Below, in pieces: positions 21,290 to 34,242 of a stretch of DNA of 64,000 nt (position 1 is the first letter of the stretch; every line of letters starts with the position of its first letter). Source of the DNA: Litsea cubeba (taxonomy: Eukaryota > Streptophyta > Magnoliopsida > Laurales > Lauraceae). Location of the stretch: positions 95,143,769-95,207,768 of the forward strand of contig CM022948.1 in the NCBI GenBank assembly GCA_012931725.1, read 5' to 3'. The notes below the pieces were generated by a model. The model did no database searches, was not told the DNA's origin, and was given only the letters and a program-made list of their open reading frames with translations. Both the position numbers and the translations under genes were made by a program.

Positions 21290-24200
21290 CTAGAACAGAT
21301 CAAACTCCATATCCTCTCCATGTGTTCTGAACATGAGACACTTGCTCTCCTTTTTCTGTAAGGGCCCACCTAGACTCCCAGCATCACCAATTTTGGGCAT
21401 CTCTGGTGGTATGGCACACCGGATCAGAGCCCAATTGAGACCCTCGAAAAAAGGGTGCTGCTTTATCTCTGTAGCCCCTCTGACTGACCCCAACCGGTTC
21501 TCCGGCTCCTTTATTAGAAGGCCTCTAATCAGGTCCCTTGCGTTAAAACTGACAGAGGGACTTTCTGGGAACTTCAGGCTGTGAGTCACCACATTTGCTA
21601 GTGTGTCTTCATTCCTCAATCCCTTGAATGGGGTAGTACCAAACAAAAGCTCGTATAGAAAGATCCCAAACGTCCACCAATCAACAGCACTCCCGTGGCC
21701 TTCACCTTTGATGATTTCAGGGGCCAAGTACTCATGGGTCCCAACAAAGGAGTTTGATCTTGCACTGGTAGGCTCTGCCACAAGTTGTGGCAGTGGGTTG
21801 ACCTGGGAAGCCAGCTCAGATTTCAACTTTCGGGCCTTGGTGGCCGTGGAAATAAGCCTAGGTGTGAAGCATGGCATCTGAACCCATGAAGGTTGAAGGC
21901 AGAGAGGGTCAATGCAGCTAGAATCGGCACAAGGTCCAGATAGCCGTTTTGTGGGCTCGACAATTGGTGCAGACGATTTAAGAAGAGTCGGGTTCACCAC
22001 ACATCTGAGTGACAAGTCAAAATCTGAGAGCATGATGTGACCATCTTCTCGAACTAGAATGTTCTCTGGTTTCAGATCTCGGTACACCACCCCAAGCATG
22101 TGTAGGTACTCCAATGCCAGAAGGACTTCTGCAGTATAAAACCTGCAAAATATAAGCAAGATTGTGAGACACTAACAATTTAGAATCAGCTCCTTGAGAA
22201 TCTATTTAAAAAAAAAAAAAATCCTCAAAACTCTCTTGTTTTCAAATTTAACACGAAATAATAAAGTTCAGACAACCTCAAGAGTTCTCCACATAATGTC
22301 ATCAACACAATAGGACAAAGGTGCAAGCACATTCATACATGCATCGACCTTTTGCTCAAGGTGTGGCTGCTATTTTGGGATTTCCCAGAGGAGCACATTT
22401 GCATTGGAGTTGAAAATTCAGAGTTCTAACCAACAAACAAGCCAACTTTCCCCAAAGGTAGAGAGTCTAATCCACAAAGCAAGAATTGATCTAAGCAACT
22501 AGCCTAAAACAGGCAAACACCCTAAACTTTCCCTTTTCCCTCTTCCTTGTCTTACCTCATCTTTAAGTTGTGACATAGGACAACTCAAGACAAACCGCAG
22601 ATCTAGTCAGTCCTCTTTTTAATGAATAACAGGTTTCAAGAGTCAAAGGGTCAGGACACTTCAGCCAAGATCCAGAAAGGCCCATGATTTGATTTTTCTT
22701 TCTAGGAAACCAGACATAACTTATATGTGTAACAAGATCCCAACTGCCCTCATCTTCTCCAGGACCTACATGACCACAGAACTGAATCTGACGCTCAAAC
22801 CAGCCGATGTAACCAGGCCCTTAAGGGCTATCTGAGAAAACTCACAAGTCTAAAAAGGGGATTTTCTGATCTGATCAAGACTCAGATCCACCACAGCACA
22901 AGACTGTCACCTCTCCTGATATGTGTGGAGTTTCTGGAAGCCATTAATGCCAATTGTAAGATCATACTATGCTGGTTTTATTATATAATGCATCAGATTT
23001 CTCAGTATAGATCCTTTCTTCAGTCCTATTTATGGTATGATCACATTAAATTATTTTACAGATCCACTAAGTTGTTTGCCTTATCACCAGTTACTAAAAA
23101 GGGAACATGACAAATAGCCAATTCTCCCAATCACACATTTGTCTAGAAGAGAATTGTCACCTATACTAACCTAGTATCAGATGCATCTGTGGAATTCCTC
23201 CTTGGTCTTCATTATATCACACCATAGTGCAGTCTCTTGGTCCCACCTCCTTGGTCTCCCAACAATTGTTTTCTTTTTCATATTTAGCAACCAATATATG
23301 TTTCTATAGACCTTCTAAGCTATTAACTATTCGCCATAGGCATTTTCCCAATAATGCTTCATAAAGCTGACAAAGAGGTCTAATTCTCATACGATCACAT
23401 TCTTCCAACCGACAAACTATGTTCCTAATCTTTCCCTCCATGTCTACCAAAAACTTCTCTCCCCGATCTTTCTATGCGCTTGGTGAATAAAAGTAGACAT
23501 CTGGAAAGGGACATATAAATGGAAAAAAAATAGATAAAGCAGATTCTATGAGGGTGAATTTCCCACCATGAGAGAAATATTTTACCTTCCAAGTGGAAAG
23601 TCTATATTCCACCTGTTCTTCCATAGGGTCTCACAACAGCAGGCCATGTTATGAAGAAAGCTCACACAGCAAAAAAAAATCTCTGCTACATCAGCCAGCT
23701 GGGAATCATGGACATCAATCCCTCTGGTTTGCTTTTTGTAACATTAATCTTCAAACCTAACACAGCTTCAAACATCTAACCACTGGTATTTTTGACTTGG
23801 CCCTCAACAGTATCACACAATATCAAGAGAACATCTGCATACTCTGAATGACTGACCGGTAGATAATTTCCCCTGCAGTGAAAGCTGCAAAAAAGGTCTG
23901 CTCTTCAAGCATGCTCAATCATTCTGCAAAGAGCTTCACTGACTACAACAAATTGGAAGGCTGATGGTGGATCCCTATAGACCTTAGGAAACCGAACAGA
24001 GACCTTCAGGAGAGTAATTGACTAATATTGAAAATATGGCCAATTCTATATATGCCTTTATCCAATTTCTCCTACTGACTCCACTCCAAAACCCATTGTT
24101 CAAAGCATAGAAAGGAGGAAGTTTTAATCCACTTCATCATACACTTTCTCCTGATTCAACTTGCATTCCATAACTAGTTTTCTAGATCTGTGCATACTGC

Positions 24201-27200
24201 ATAGAGTTTGCACATTCATTGGCCACAAGGACACCATCCGGTATGTGCAGTTACAGAGGCACCTTAGGATAATAGAGAGGCAACTATGTGGGGGGGGGGG
24301 GGGGGGGGGGGGGGTGGGGGGGGGGGGGTGGTTTGGGTTTTCCTTTTATAATCTAGAGTCTAGCACCTTAGCCAAAATCTTATAAATACAACCTATGAGG
24401 CATATCGGTCTAAAATCCATAACAAAGACCACCATTCCCTTTTTGGGAATGAGAGAAAAAGGTTGCTCTTAGTTGATTTGGGAAACTTACATGGGTATGT
24501 TAATGTTAGTCCATCGTGAAGCCCATAATATCAATGTGAGAATCCTCCCATAATTCTTAGAATTACAGCAGAGGTCCATCCAGCCCTTCCCAAGTCAAAC
24601 ATTCCTTGTTTGACTACTTCGTCACTGAAACACTCTTCCAGCCAATCTAGCGAGGCCTTGTTTATCAATGAGAACTACAAATTGTCAATCCGAGATTGCA
24701 TCTAATTCTTTCTAGTATGCTACCAAGGCAACCCCCACCGTCTTCTCATCCTTCTTCTCCCTCCCTCCCTCTTCCCAAACTTGTATTTCTTCTCCTTTTC
24801 AATGTCATGCCATGAAAGAATATAGTAATCTGCTTCATTTGGGCAAATGATCCTAGATCTTTGATGCCATTTGATCTCCTTCATTCAGTATTTTCCTTTC
24901 TATAACCACATGCGCGCCTATCACCGTATTATGGTGTGGGCAACATCGTAGGGCACACCTTATGATCCATCCGAACTACAAATACACATAGGACCCCCTA
25001 AATTACACCGGATCCATTGAGTTTTCACCGATCCGAATGGACTGGACCGTTGGATCAAGGGTCAAAATTTTTCTTTAATGTAAAATCGTTAAATGTGTGG
25101 GCCATAGATGAAGGGGTTAGCTGCATGGGATTGACCCCAAACTTGATACCCCCCATAACTTTGGCAGCTCCATTCTTCAATTTTACATTTTTAGCATCTT
25201 TAATTACCTTCCAGCCCATGGTGTGGAGATACTTCTGTTACGGGAACAATAGCTTTGATATCATTTGTTACGGGAAAGACAGGGGAAGAACTAGGGAGAA
25301 ACTCTTTTCTTTACTGATGGATCATTGAATGTGTTTGATGACAAAGAAGCCTCCTTTTTATAGGCACAAACCAAAGATAGGATAAACTAAAATTCGACTA
25401 AATCTATTCAAATTTAAATCAAGATAGGGACTATCCTAACAAAACAAGCTTAGCAAGGACTTTGACAACTTCAAAATAGGCAAAGCATTGTACCGTATCG
25501 CACCTAATTAGGGATGTAAATGGGTACCCGATTCTCCAATTACCCGAAGGTTCCGACCCGTTAAAAACCGGATCTGGTCCCTATTTAGGCCCCAATAAAT
25601 AAATGGGTCCGGGTCCGGTTCCACCTTGGTTCGGACCCGTGGACCCGAGACCCGACATATTACCTCAATTTTCGAAAATCTCCTAAAAATCATATTTTTT
25701 AATATCATTCTCTACCTAGACTCGGACCCGGATCTAGACCCGTTCCATATATGGTTCTGGAGCCAAGAAACCGGTTCCGAAACGGTTCCGGATCCGGATC
25801 CGATTCCACCTTCTCCTTAACGGTTCCAGTTCCGGGTCCACCATGGACCCGGACCGGAACCGAACCGTTTACAATCCTACACCCAATACTTCAGTTTTTG
25901 TGCAAGATTCAAGTCCTTGCCATATCCATGGTGAATCTCTAATGTACCCACCCGCATGGTTCAAAATAGCAGCCGCTACGCATTATTGGCCGTAGCGGTT
26001 TAGGCCGCTACGCTATTTTGAAAATAACGGTGCTACGGTCTAAAACCTAATAGAGCCAAGCAATTTTAATTTATAACACCGTTTTTTCCTATTTCTCCTC
26101 TTCAATAGCCTTTCCTATAGTTTTCTCTACCCTTATATCATTCCAAACCAAACCAAACCAAACCAAGCCTTTTCCCACTAGGTGGGGTCGGCTATATGGA
26201 TTTGACGACGCCAATCCAATCTGTTTAGGGCCATGTCCTCCGTTAGATCCATGTAGGCAAGATCATGTTTAATAGTTTCTTTCCAACTTCTCTTGGGTCT
26301 CCCTCTCCCTCTCCTACTCTTGGCAAACTCCATGCTTTCACACCTTTTAACAGGTGCCTCTGTTGGACGCCTTCTAACATGGCCGAACCATCTCAGTCGA
26401 TTTTCTCTCATTTTATCTCCAATCGGTACTATTTCTACTATGCCCCTAATCTCCTCATTCCTAATCCTATCTCTCCTTGTGATCCCGCACATCCATCTTA
26501 GCATTCTCATCTCCGCAACTTCCATCTTCTTGACATGATTATGGTTTACTGCCCAACACTCTGATCCATATAACAACGCTGGCCGTACCGCCACCTTATA
26601 ATACTTTCCTTTAACCTTGAGGTGGACTTTCCGATCACACAAGACCCCCGAAGCACTCTTCCATTTGGTCCACCCGGCCTGAATCCTGTGACTTACATCA
26701 GTATCAATCCCTCCATCCTGTTGCACCATAGATCCAAGGTACCTAAATATCATTCCAAATTACTAAAAAACACAAGATTGGTTGTTACACAATATTCAAG
26801 ATTTTTTGAACGCTTAAAAAATTCACACCGCTACTCCGCTACGTATCGCCGCAACCACTACATATTGCCCGCTACGTAGCGTTTTGGCCACTGATCGCTT
26901 CGCCCACCGCAGCCACTAATTTTATCCTTGCCCACCCGATAAATGGGCATCACAACATGCGACCTCACCGATTCTCGGGATCCGGGAACCTTCATCCACA
27001 AGCTCAAATTTGAAGGGAGCCTACCCAAGTTTCACAAGTGCCTTCAACATGATGGGACAAGTGTAAGACTTGGGCTTCTGCATGCTGAGAAATTGTAGGG
27101 TTCTTATATATCCATTATGAAGAAAGGAAGAATTAATATAATCTAGTACTAACCGAATTGTCCTATTGATTTGACCATGAAATTCAGGCTCCACATAATA

Positions 27201-29026
27201 CGTATAAGGTTGCGCCAGTTAACAGAGTCTAAAAAAATCCTTTTGCCTTTAAACATTTTCCGAATTTCTCATGCAAATAGTGTATTATATTGAAATTACC
27301 TCCCAGGAAACATGGAATCATGGATCATGACTAGGCCATATAGCATAAAACTATTAAAATAATAATAAAAAAGTAGAAATAGAGCCTTATATTTACTTTC
27401 CTACCTGGCTGCTTGTTCAGAGAAACTCTTGCCTGGCTGCTTTTGTCGGAGGACATGCAGATCTCCACCAGGACAATACTCCATCACTAAGCATGAAAGT
27501 CTATTGTTTGTGAAATGGGTGTATAGCGTAGGAAGGAAAGGATGATCAAGCATCTGCAGTATCTCTCTCTCAGTTTGAGCTCTAGGCAGTTTCTTTCTGC
27601 TTGCCAAGAAGAAATTATCCATGACCTTTAGTGCGAATAGACATCCACTACCAGTTAGCTCAGCAAGATACACAGTGCCAATGTCACCACAACCAAGCCT
27701 CTTGAGTAGCTTGAAGTGTTCTAAGCCTAAGCTTCCATGTTGCTTCTCAACGTGGTGGATGGCTTCCCATCTTGAATCTTTGGACATGTGAGGCCTGTTG
27801 CCATGGAAACTGGAGCTACTCATACTGCTCTCCTCACTGATGCTAGTGCTACTACTGTACTCACCAATGCTGCTTTTTGAGCTCTGGGAACATTCCCCCT
27901 TATCTTTTGAGCTTGAGCTTTCACTTGTTTTCACACCAAATGTTTTATCTCCATGACAACTATTTGAACTGATAGCAACTTTACTCATAGAGTTCACATT
28001 CTTTGAACTTACTCCATTGAGTCTTGTATTTCTAGATGCTGGAGAGACAGATTCTTTCCCTGCATTCTTCTGAGTACACTCATCAGGCTGAACACACAGC
28101 TTATTAGTGGCGGTGCCTATGGAACCCATGTGAGCTTTTGTGCATGCATTTGAACTACCAGAAAAAGGAGTTAAATCTGGGTTTCCTTTCTTCTTAGTGA
28201 AGCTCTTCTTACAAACTGGCTTGACTGCCTGCACACTTGCACCTGAGATGCAATCTTCAGAACCAGTTATAGTGCTAGAAGTGGCAGAATCAAAATTTTG
28301 CTTTTCATCAATTCCATGCTCTGAAGTCGATGTTTCGCATGCTACCTCTAATGTCGTGGGAGCATCTATGTCTTGGGAGGATGTTTTGGCCTTCATTGAC
28401 TTTGCCGTTGCTGCAACTACATGAGGAGAAGAAGGGGTACTTACATTTGTTGATTCCTTCAAAGGCATATCCAAGGATTTTGTTGCCGTATCTGATGAAC
28501 TCATGGCATCTTTTTCAGGCACAATGGATATTTCCACAAAATTCCCTTTCTCTTCAAAGTGGGGAAGACCAGTTTCACCAGCCTCAACAACCACTGCTCT
28601 GTACAACCTTTTGATTGTTCCAGCTTCTGAGAGACGGACACCAGATGTGCCAGCTGGCTTTGACAACCGCTTCATAGCAGCCATTCCTGACGCATGGGAA
28701 ATACATAGCCCTCTTAATGCCTGCTTCAAGGTCACAGATTCAGAAATCCCAATTCCAGAAGTTTGTGTTATACCATCTCTAATGGGCCTTTTCTGGGGGT
28801 TTTTTCGTGGTGATCCCACACCTCTGGACAATGTTCTGAGGTCAATCGCCTCGATAAGCTTGTTAATGTCGTCTTCTACTGACCGATGCCCTCGCATTGG
28901 TGAGAAATTATTTCCATCTTTGCTGTCCACTCTTGATTTGAAACTTGAAGGATTCAATCCTATAGAATGGTGATCCAAATCTTCCTTCGATTCAACAATT
29001 TCGGATGTACCAGAAGACAATTCCAT
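21290..29026 (-). CDS. KIPK: AGCVIII protein kinase, KIPK-like, two coding exons
   Basis: Exons (minus) 29026-27405 and 22142-21290 join at AG|GTAGG ... TTTGCAG|G and give about 824 residues with no frame break. The N-terminal half is long and Ser-rich, with the KIPK-specific stretch SVTLKQALRGLCISHASGM and SEAGTIKRLYRAVVVEAGE (about residues 95-175). The kinase domain starts near residue 440: glycine loop RLGCGDIG, lysine FALKVMDN, catalytic YRDLKPEN and, in place of DFG, SDFDLSLRC, the DFD signature of plant AGCVIII kinases. A Cys-containing insertion of about 80 residues precedes the activation segment SNSFVGTHEYLAPEI. The protein ends EFDLF, a PIF-like hydrophobic tail. Relatives act at the plasma membrane and cytoskeleton; Arabidopsis KIPK binds kinesin-like KCBP and PERK receptors. 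The single coding intron is at the position usual in AGCVIII genes but is swollen to 5.3 kb by transposons. Confidence 0.94.
22950..24740 (-). mobile_element. Degenerate L1-type LINE reverse transcriptase remnant in the kinase intron
   Basis: On the minus strand, fragments in several frames line up in the order of a plant L1 reverse transcriptase. Near 24400 comes DFRPICLIGCIYKILAKVLD (the FRPISLIG..YKI.AKVLA motif); near 23850 a YADV segment where YADD is expected; then FEAVLGLKINVTKSKPEG; then GGKFTLIESALS near 23560; and EALLGKCLWRIVNSLEGL near 23350 (the KALLGKWLWR motif). Stops and frameshifts are numerous, so the copy is old. It runs in the same direction as the kinase gene. Its ends are not sharp. 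Confidence 0.75.
24290..24330. repeat. Poly(G) tract
   Basis: A nearly pure G run of about 40 bases with two T interruptions, inside the L1 remnant. It could form G-quadruplexes. Its exact length is unlikely to be reliable in an assembly. Confidence 0.8.
24930..25170. repeat. Copy of the GGACCGTTGGATC repeat family
   Basis: Contains ACTGGACCGTTGGATCAAGG, GATGAAGGGGTTAGCTGCAT and AAACTTGATACCCC, matching 18860-18970 in the same order and 53800-53950 in inverse order. Lies in the kinase intron. Short relative to the other copies. Confidence 0.65.
25509..25879. mobile_element. Non-autonomous hAT element in the kinase intron
   Basis: A 371-bp element begins TAGGGATGTAAATGGGTACC and ends ACCGTTTACAATCCTA. 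The flanking 8-bp repeats are CACCTAAT (25501-25508) and CACCCAAT (25880-25887), differing at one position. Subterminal regions are rich in ACCCG, GGTTCC and GGACCC repeats in inverted arrangement. No coding capacity. Confidence 0.85.
25955..26930. mobile_element. hAT-type element split by a LINE insertion
   Basis: The left end CATGGTTCAAAATAGCAGC pairs in inverse with the right end (CAAGGATAAAATTAGTGGCT on the opposite strand). A perfect 8-bp repeat CCCACCCG flanks it (25947-25954 and 26931-26938). The subterminal parts carry GCTACG/CGTAGC repeats in both orientations (25975-26040 and 26825-26885). Without the nested LINE (26148-26746 plus one duplication copy) it is about 365 bp. Confidence 0.85.
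26148..26746 (-). mobile_element. 5'-truncated RTE-type LINE nested in the hAT element
   Basis: The minus strand encodes the C-terminal end of an RTE-clade reverse transcriptase without stops over about 190 codons: FRYLGSMVQQDGGID ... RPALLYGSECWAVN ... EMRMLRWMCGITRRDRIRNE ... ENRLRWFGHVRRRP ... GRPKRSWKETI. The 3' end has CACCTAGTGGGAAAAGG and a (TTTGG)n tail (26148-26165 on the plus strand as ACCAAACC repeats). A perfect 13-bp duplication ATATCATTCCAAA flanks it (26135-26147 and 26747-26759). The open frame suggests a recent insertion. Confidence 0.92.
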
Positions 29027-29038
29027 GTTTAATCCAAT

Positions 29039-30108
29039 CTAACAGTCTAATACAACAACAAATTGACCGTGAATATGGCTGCAAGTTCTAATAAACCCAT
29101 CTACAAAGAAGGTATCTGGAGATAGCAGAACACATAACTGAAACACAGAACTCAGGTACTTCTCAAATCTAATGTGCCAGTATTCACTTCAAGTCGCATT
29201 ATACAAACCCTGCCAGCAGCAGAAGAATTCAAATAAATGATGTACTCAATAATATATCATCATCAAATATCCAAATGCTTACAGTATTTGAATATAGAAT
29301 TCGATGCGCATTCAAAAAAGCTCACTCAGCCTCAATCAAATGCTTGATGCTTTTATTCATTCGTTTGCAACCAAAAGAATGCTTCATCATGTAAAGCTTC
29401 TATTCATTTAAACCCTTATGATTAGAAGAACTTACTAGCTGTTACATTAAGGCCGAGAAAGTTAGAAAAGTGGCAAGGAGAAGGAACGATACAAAAATAT
29501 TCAAGGGGATTACAGACACACAAACATTTTCAATTGAGATCAATGTTGACCCAGTTTAAATTGTAACTCTGAAAAGTCCGATATTACAAATTCATCCCTT
29601 TCTACTCTTACCACTAAGTATTTTGGTATACTCAAGATGTGGTATGTTCAAACAAAACTGACGGGTGATGTGAACGAATTGACAATGATTATTTTGAAAT
29701 AATGAATAGTTATTGCAATTAAGAGAATCTTAATCCATCCAGGATTCATATTGTCCAAAAACAATGAACTTAGAGAAAGAGAGGCAGGGACCAGTTTCAT
29801 TGGTATAACCATTGAAGCTGGCCTTGTTATACTACCCACCCCAAGATGAGAAGATTGACAACAATGAGCAAATAAAGGTCACAGAAACAATTCCTTACGC
29901 TGGAGATATGGAGAATTAAAATTGAAATGATCAAAGGCACTCTTGTGAAGGTTCATCAGTGGGTAAACGATGCATGGTGATAACAGATGCCCTAAAACTT
30001 ATACCCTTGAAAGATCTATAACCTATGTAAGGGTGTCACAAGAAAAGCAGGTGGGTGACGTTCTAATTAGCTAGACTCATGGAAACTGTATATATATATA
30101 TATACCCC

Positions 30109-30145
<37 letters not shown>

Positions 30146-31190
30146 TTAACAGTAAAAAGGAATGAAGGAAACTTCTCATCTCAATTCTCATTTAGCAATG
30201 ATAAAAGCATCACTGGTTGATTGGGCCTTAGCGGACAAACAGTTTTTTTTTTTTTTGGGTGTGATTAGGGGTGGTCTCAAAATCTTAGTTCCATGTGCCT
30301 TGATGAACTGGCAATGTTCAAAGGAGATCAAAAGGAACGCAATCACATGGGGTTTGTCACAGACTCACCGTGATGCAGCCCCAGTGCTCACTTCTTTATG
30401 TTTTGAATGAAATCGAGGGCATTAGCTAAGACCCCTAAGGCCCTTCGATCCTTCATGTTCCAGGAGAAAATTATGTAGAAGCGTATAAACCAGCAAAAAC
30501 CAGGGTAGAAAAACAGTCCCTTGCCATTTCCAATGGAGTAATTACCTGTACCAATGATGCACATTTTTTTCTCTTGCAAATAAAAAACCCCAGTAAACTT
30601 AAAAAAAAAAGCATCAAAGTTGTTTCTTTTGAAATGGGTGCTGATCAATATGGTTCTCAGCAAATGGCCAATCAATGGAAAAACCCACCAGATCTCAATA
30701 TAACAAAACTTTAACCCTACGAATGAAGAATAATAACAAAACCCCATCTGACTAACAGCACAAAAGTTCAAATCTTTTTTATGATCAGAACGTCTAGAAC
30801 AACAAATTCTCAAAACCCAACTCAAATCACTCTTCTAACTACAATACCCACCAACCCAACTCAGCTTTAACAAAAACATGTAATAACCAACAAACCCAAA
30901 ACAAAACAATCATAAATAATATAAAAAAAAAAGCAAAAAACAAGAAATCTCTCAAACAAGAATGAAAGAAGAAGAGATCAATCACCAAGAAAGACGTCTC
31001 TACCTGAAACAAGTGGCAGACTCGGATCCAAGAGAGTCAGAGAGAGAGAGAGGGAGGGGTGAAATGGGAAATGAAAGAAAAAGATCTGAGTTTTGAGTGT
31101 GGTTTTGCTGTTCTTTTCTACTGATAAATGATGCGAGGAAATGGCGGAAGAAAGAAGGGGGTAAACTGTAAAAGTTTCCACCGCTCCCAC
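29039..31190 (-). other. Inferred 5' leader exon and leader intron of the KIPK-like gene
   Basis: Upstream of the kinase start codon the minus strand has a good acceptor (ACTGTTAG|ATTGG at 29038). Two kilobases further up there is a CT-rich leader-like segment (31004 to about 31190, with CTCTCTCTCT) ending in a donor, TTTCAG|GTAGAGACG, at 31004. A leader intron of 29039-31003 is therefore likely. The transcription start cannot be fixed. The intron carries a (TA)n and (GA)n microsatellite block at 30088-30147 and no coding sequence that I recognise. Confidence 0.5.
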
Positions 31191-31269
31191 TGCCCCCCGT
31201 CTCTTTTTTTTTTTTACCCCCCAAGCAGGAGAAACATCATAGACCACCGTCTTTATTGTGGGTCCCACC

Positions 31270-33933
31270 CCCGGTGCACGTTAGCAGCATGTCACAGGCA
31301 CAGCTGGGTCATTGATTCATGATAATGGCTTCGTTTTTAATGTTATTTACAGTTTTTTTGACCCACTTTTTTTTTTTTATGTCATTTTAAAAGTTGTTTT
31401 TGTCCTGACCGCTTAAATTCAAGTTAATTTGAATTGGGGCTCATGCAAAATGACATGTCTGTCTGTCTGTCTATCTAACTATCCAACTTTGGATCGCCCA
31501 AAAAAAATGAAAAAAGGTAAGCAAACTTTGGATACTGCAATGCATACATTACGGACTGGGCATGAGCCCAAGGCATCTAGCAGCTCACAAGAAGAGTCAC
31601 ACACAGGTTATGGATTGGGTTGGTTGGGTGTTTTGTGTTGGTTTAGTTTTGAAAAATAGTTTTTATACCTTTGTAATCTTTTGTTATGTAGTTACCAAAT
31701 TGTTTGTTAAATAAATAAACCTCATTGCTAACAAAATAGAAAATATAAAAAACAATTTTGAATACTTTTGGTGTTAAAAAGTGTGGTGTCTACATGACGC
31801 CCCGCGTCTTCAAAAGTGAAAACACCCATGTTTGCAACGAATAATAGAAGACGTCTTTCTTGGTGATTGTTAAAAATTTCAATTATCTCTTTCTTGAAAC
31901 TAGCAACTTTTTCTCTTAAAAAAGCAACAAATCATTTCCTAGTTTTTATCTTTCTTTAAACAAATCATTCATTCACTTTCCTATTTTCTTGGGAATCTCT
32001 TATTGTGATTAAATTTGGGAGTTCGATGGCCTCTTTATGAGGCTTACTTTCATATAGACTATTCGTGGGAGATCATTGGTGGGGTTGGCTTATGAAAAAC
32101 TTATACCGATCAAAATAAATGGCCTCCTTATTTTTATTTTTTTTGGGTAATCAATTGATTTTGGTCAAATATGAGTTGGGTCCACCGTTAAATTGAACAA
32201 TATTGATGCCCCCATATCTAACTAAATGCTCCATGAAAAGTGGGAGGGGCACGATTTCTCTTCTTCCATCTTATCTACCATCCACTTTAAAAGAATTCCT
32301 AAAATATTGTTGTATATAAATGAAGGTTGAATGACTCTTTCTCTCTTGCATTTATTACAAGCCAATGGACGCTTTTTAATTAGATATTAGATTAGGGATA
32401 TAAATGCCCCTTTTTGAGAGGAGCATTATGTAGAATTCCTCATATATATATATATATATATATATGGCAAATTTCCTCATACTACTTTTTTTTTTTTTGT
32501 CTACTTACATGATTGTTGTACTGCATTCACTTTACCAATTACTATTTGTGAGATGTACTACTTTTTGTCATGTGAAGACTTAGGCCGTGTAATTTTTGGG
32601 TCAGGGCAAATTTGCATTTTCTAATTGAATAAGATATGCCAAAAAAAAAAGTCTATTTTTAGAAGTGCCAATTGAAATAACTGTACTTCAAGGCTAACTA
32701 ATCAATCTTTTCTATTCAAAAGTTACTTTGAATAAATAGCATTTGAAAAAAAATTAGAAAAGTAATTTTGGATTATAATAAGCCTAACCCAACACACCTT
32801 AGGTAGGGGAATAATTGGTTAGGTCAGTGTTTTAAAACCAGACCTAACTTTGGTCAAATTCAATGAAAACCAGTTGAATCTTGTGAAAAACGCGGTTACA
32901 TTGGTTTTAAGAACTGGATGTGCCTAGAAGGAATTATGAAATTTTTTACTCATATATTTTGTTTCAGTTTTTAATAGGTCAAACTGGTTAAAACCAAACT
33001 TATTCCTCCACCAGTTGGCCTCTCAGACCCAATTTGAAAATGCGCTGATTGAGGTCTAAAAGTTATGAGTGGATTCATGAGTTGTTAGATCACTTTGATG
33101 GTAAACAAAATGAAGTGCAAAGATTTTGCTATTGGCCGGGGAAAGGAGAATGCTAGAGTAGACAAATGTGACTTTCCACTTTTAGGATGTTTTTCTCTTT
33201 TTATTTCACCTTGCTTGAGATTTTCAAATCCTTGTTGAGTGCTTTTTTTTCTCTCAAAGTTTCTTTGATTTTCTCTTTCATGTGAGAATTCTAGAGCACC
33301 TACTACTGCCCTCATGAATTGCATTCTTTTACTGCAGCATTTAGGTAAGGATATGAAATTCTCCCTATAATGCATCCTGCAAATTCTCTCTTAACTCTAA
33401 AGACATTATTGTTGGGGATTGAACCTAGCTACCTTATCTACCTTTAGAGGACTATGATGGTCCTTACAAGTTAGCTATCATCCATAATTATTGGCCTTTT
33501 GAATATTGATAATTAGTTACTCACAATTAGTTGTATTCAAGTTTAATTTATCTGGATTTCTAGATGCAATTCACAACTTGTGGATTGATAGTTCAGGTCC
33601 TTAATGGTGACAGTTTGTCACGGAATAGGCTGAGATAGAGTTGATGGTTTGGCTTTTGCTTTAAATGACACAACCATTCTTTTTAATTTACAAGTGAGGG
33701 ATAGGTTTAACATTTAAGACTTGAAGCCGTTGATATGATGGAGACTTGTTCCCATCATGATGTAGTTGATATTGATATTTTAGTATAAAAACTCATCAAC
33801 TAATTGAATCTTAAACAAGCACTATGTAGATCGATTGATATTACAATTCACTGAGAACCTGGCCCATGATTTAGATTATCATTACCCAAATTGTGAGTTG
33901 CAAGGTGTTACAGTGATATTCTAGGTAACTCAA
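31270..33933. other. Intergenic, no gene seen
   Basis: AT-rich, no recognisable exon. Contains a (TCTG)n tetranucleotide run at 31460-31475 and a (TA)n tract at about 32445-32465. The left edge is the presumed promoter of the kinase gene. Confidence 0.4.
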
Positions 33934-34242
33934 GGGCCTATTTGGTTGGAGGAACTTTTGAAGAGGATTCTATTTGTTGAGAATCTTTGATAGTAATATT
34001 GTCAATTGTTGTATTTGAAGTATTTAGAGTTTCCTATTTGATCGAATATGATTCAAACATTTAGCCTTTTGAAATGAATTCTCACTTTAAGCCTTTAAAA
34101 ATCTCCAATAGATGGATATTTTGTTTGCAGGATATATGAATTTGTCACTTTAGCGCATTTGAAGCGCCAACCAAGACACAACATTTGGAGTATTATTATA
34201 TGCCCTAATATAAGTTTATATATCCTCCAAACAAATAGGCGC
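33934..34242. mobile_element. MITE, 309 bp
   Basis: Ends GGGCCTATTTGGTTGGAGGA and (opposite strand) GCGCCTATTTGTTTGGAGGA form a TIR of about 20 bp with few mismatches. Flanks are CAA on the left and TAA on the right, compatible with a decayed 3-bp PIF/Harbinger-type duplication. No coding capacity. Confidence 0.65.

Noticed and set aside
30388..30825. 145-codon minus-strand open frame upstream of the kinase
   Set aside because: Falls in the inferred leader intron, starts at no convincing ATG context and has no recognisable domain.
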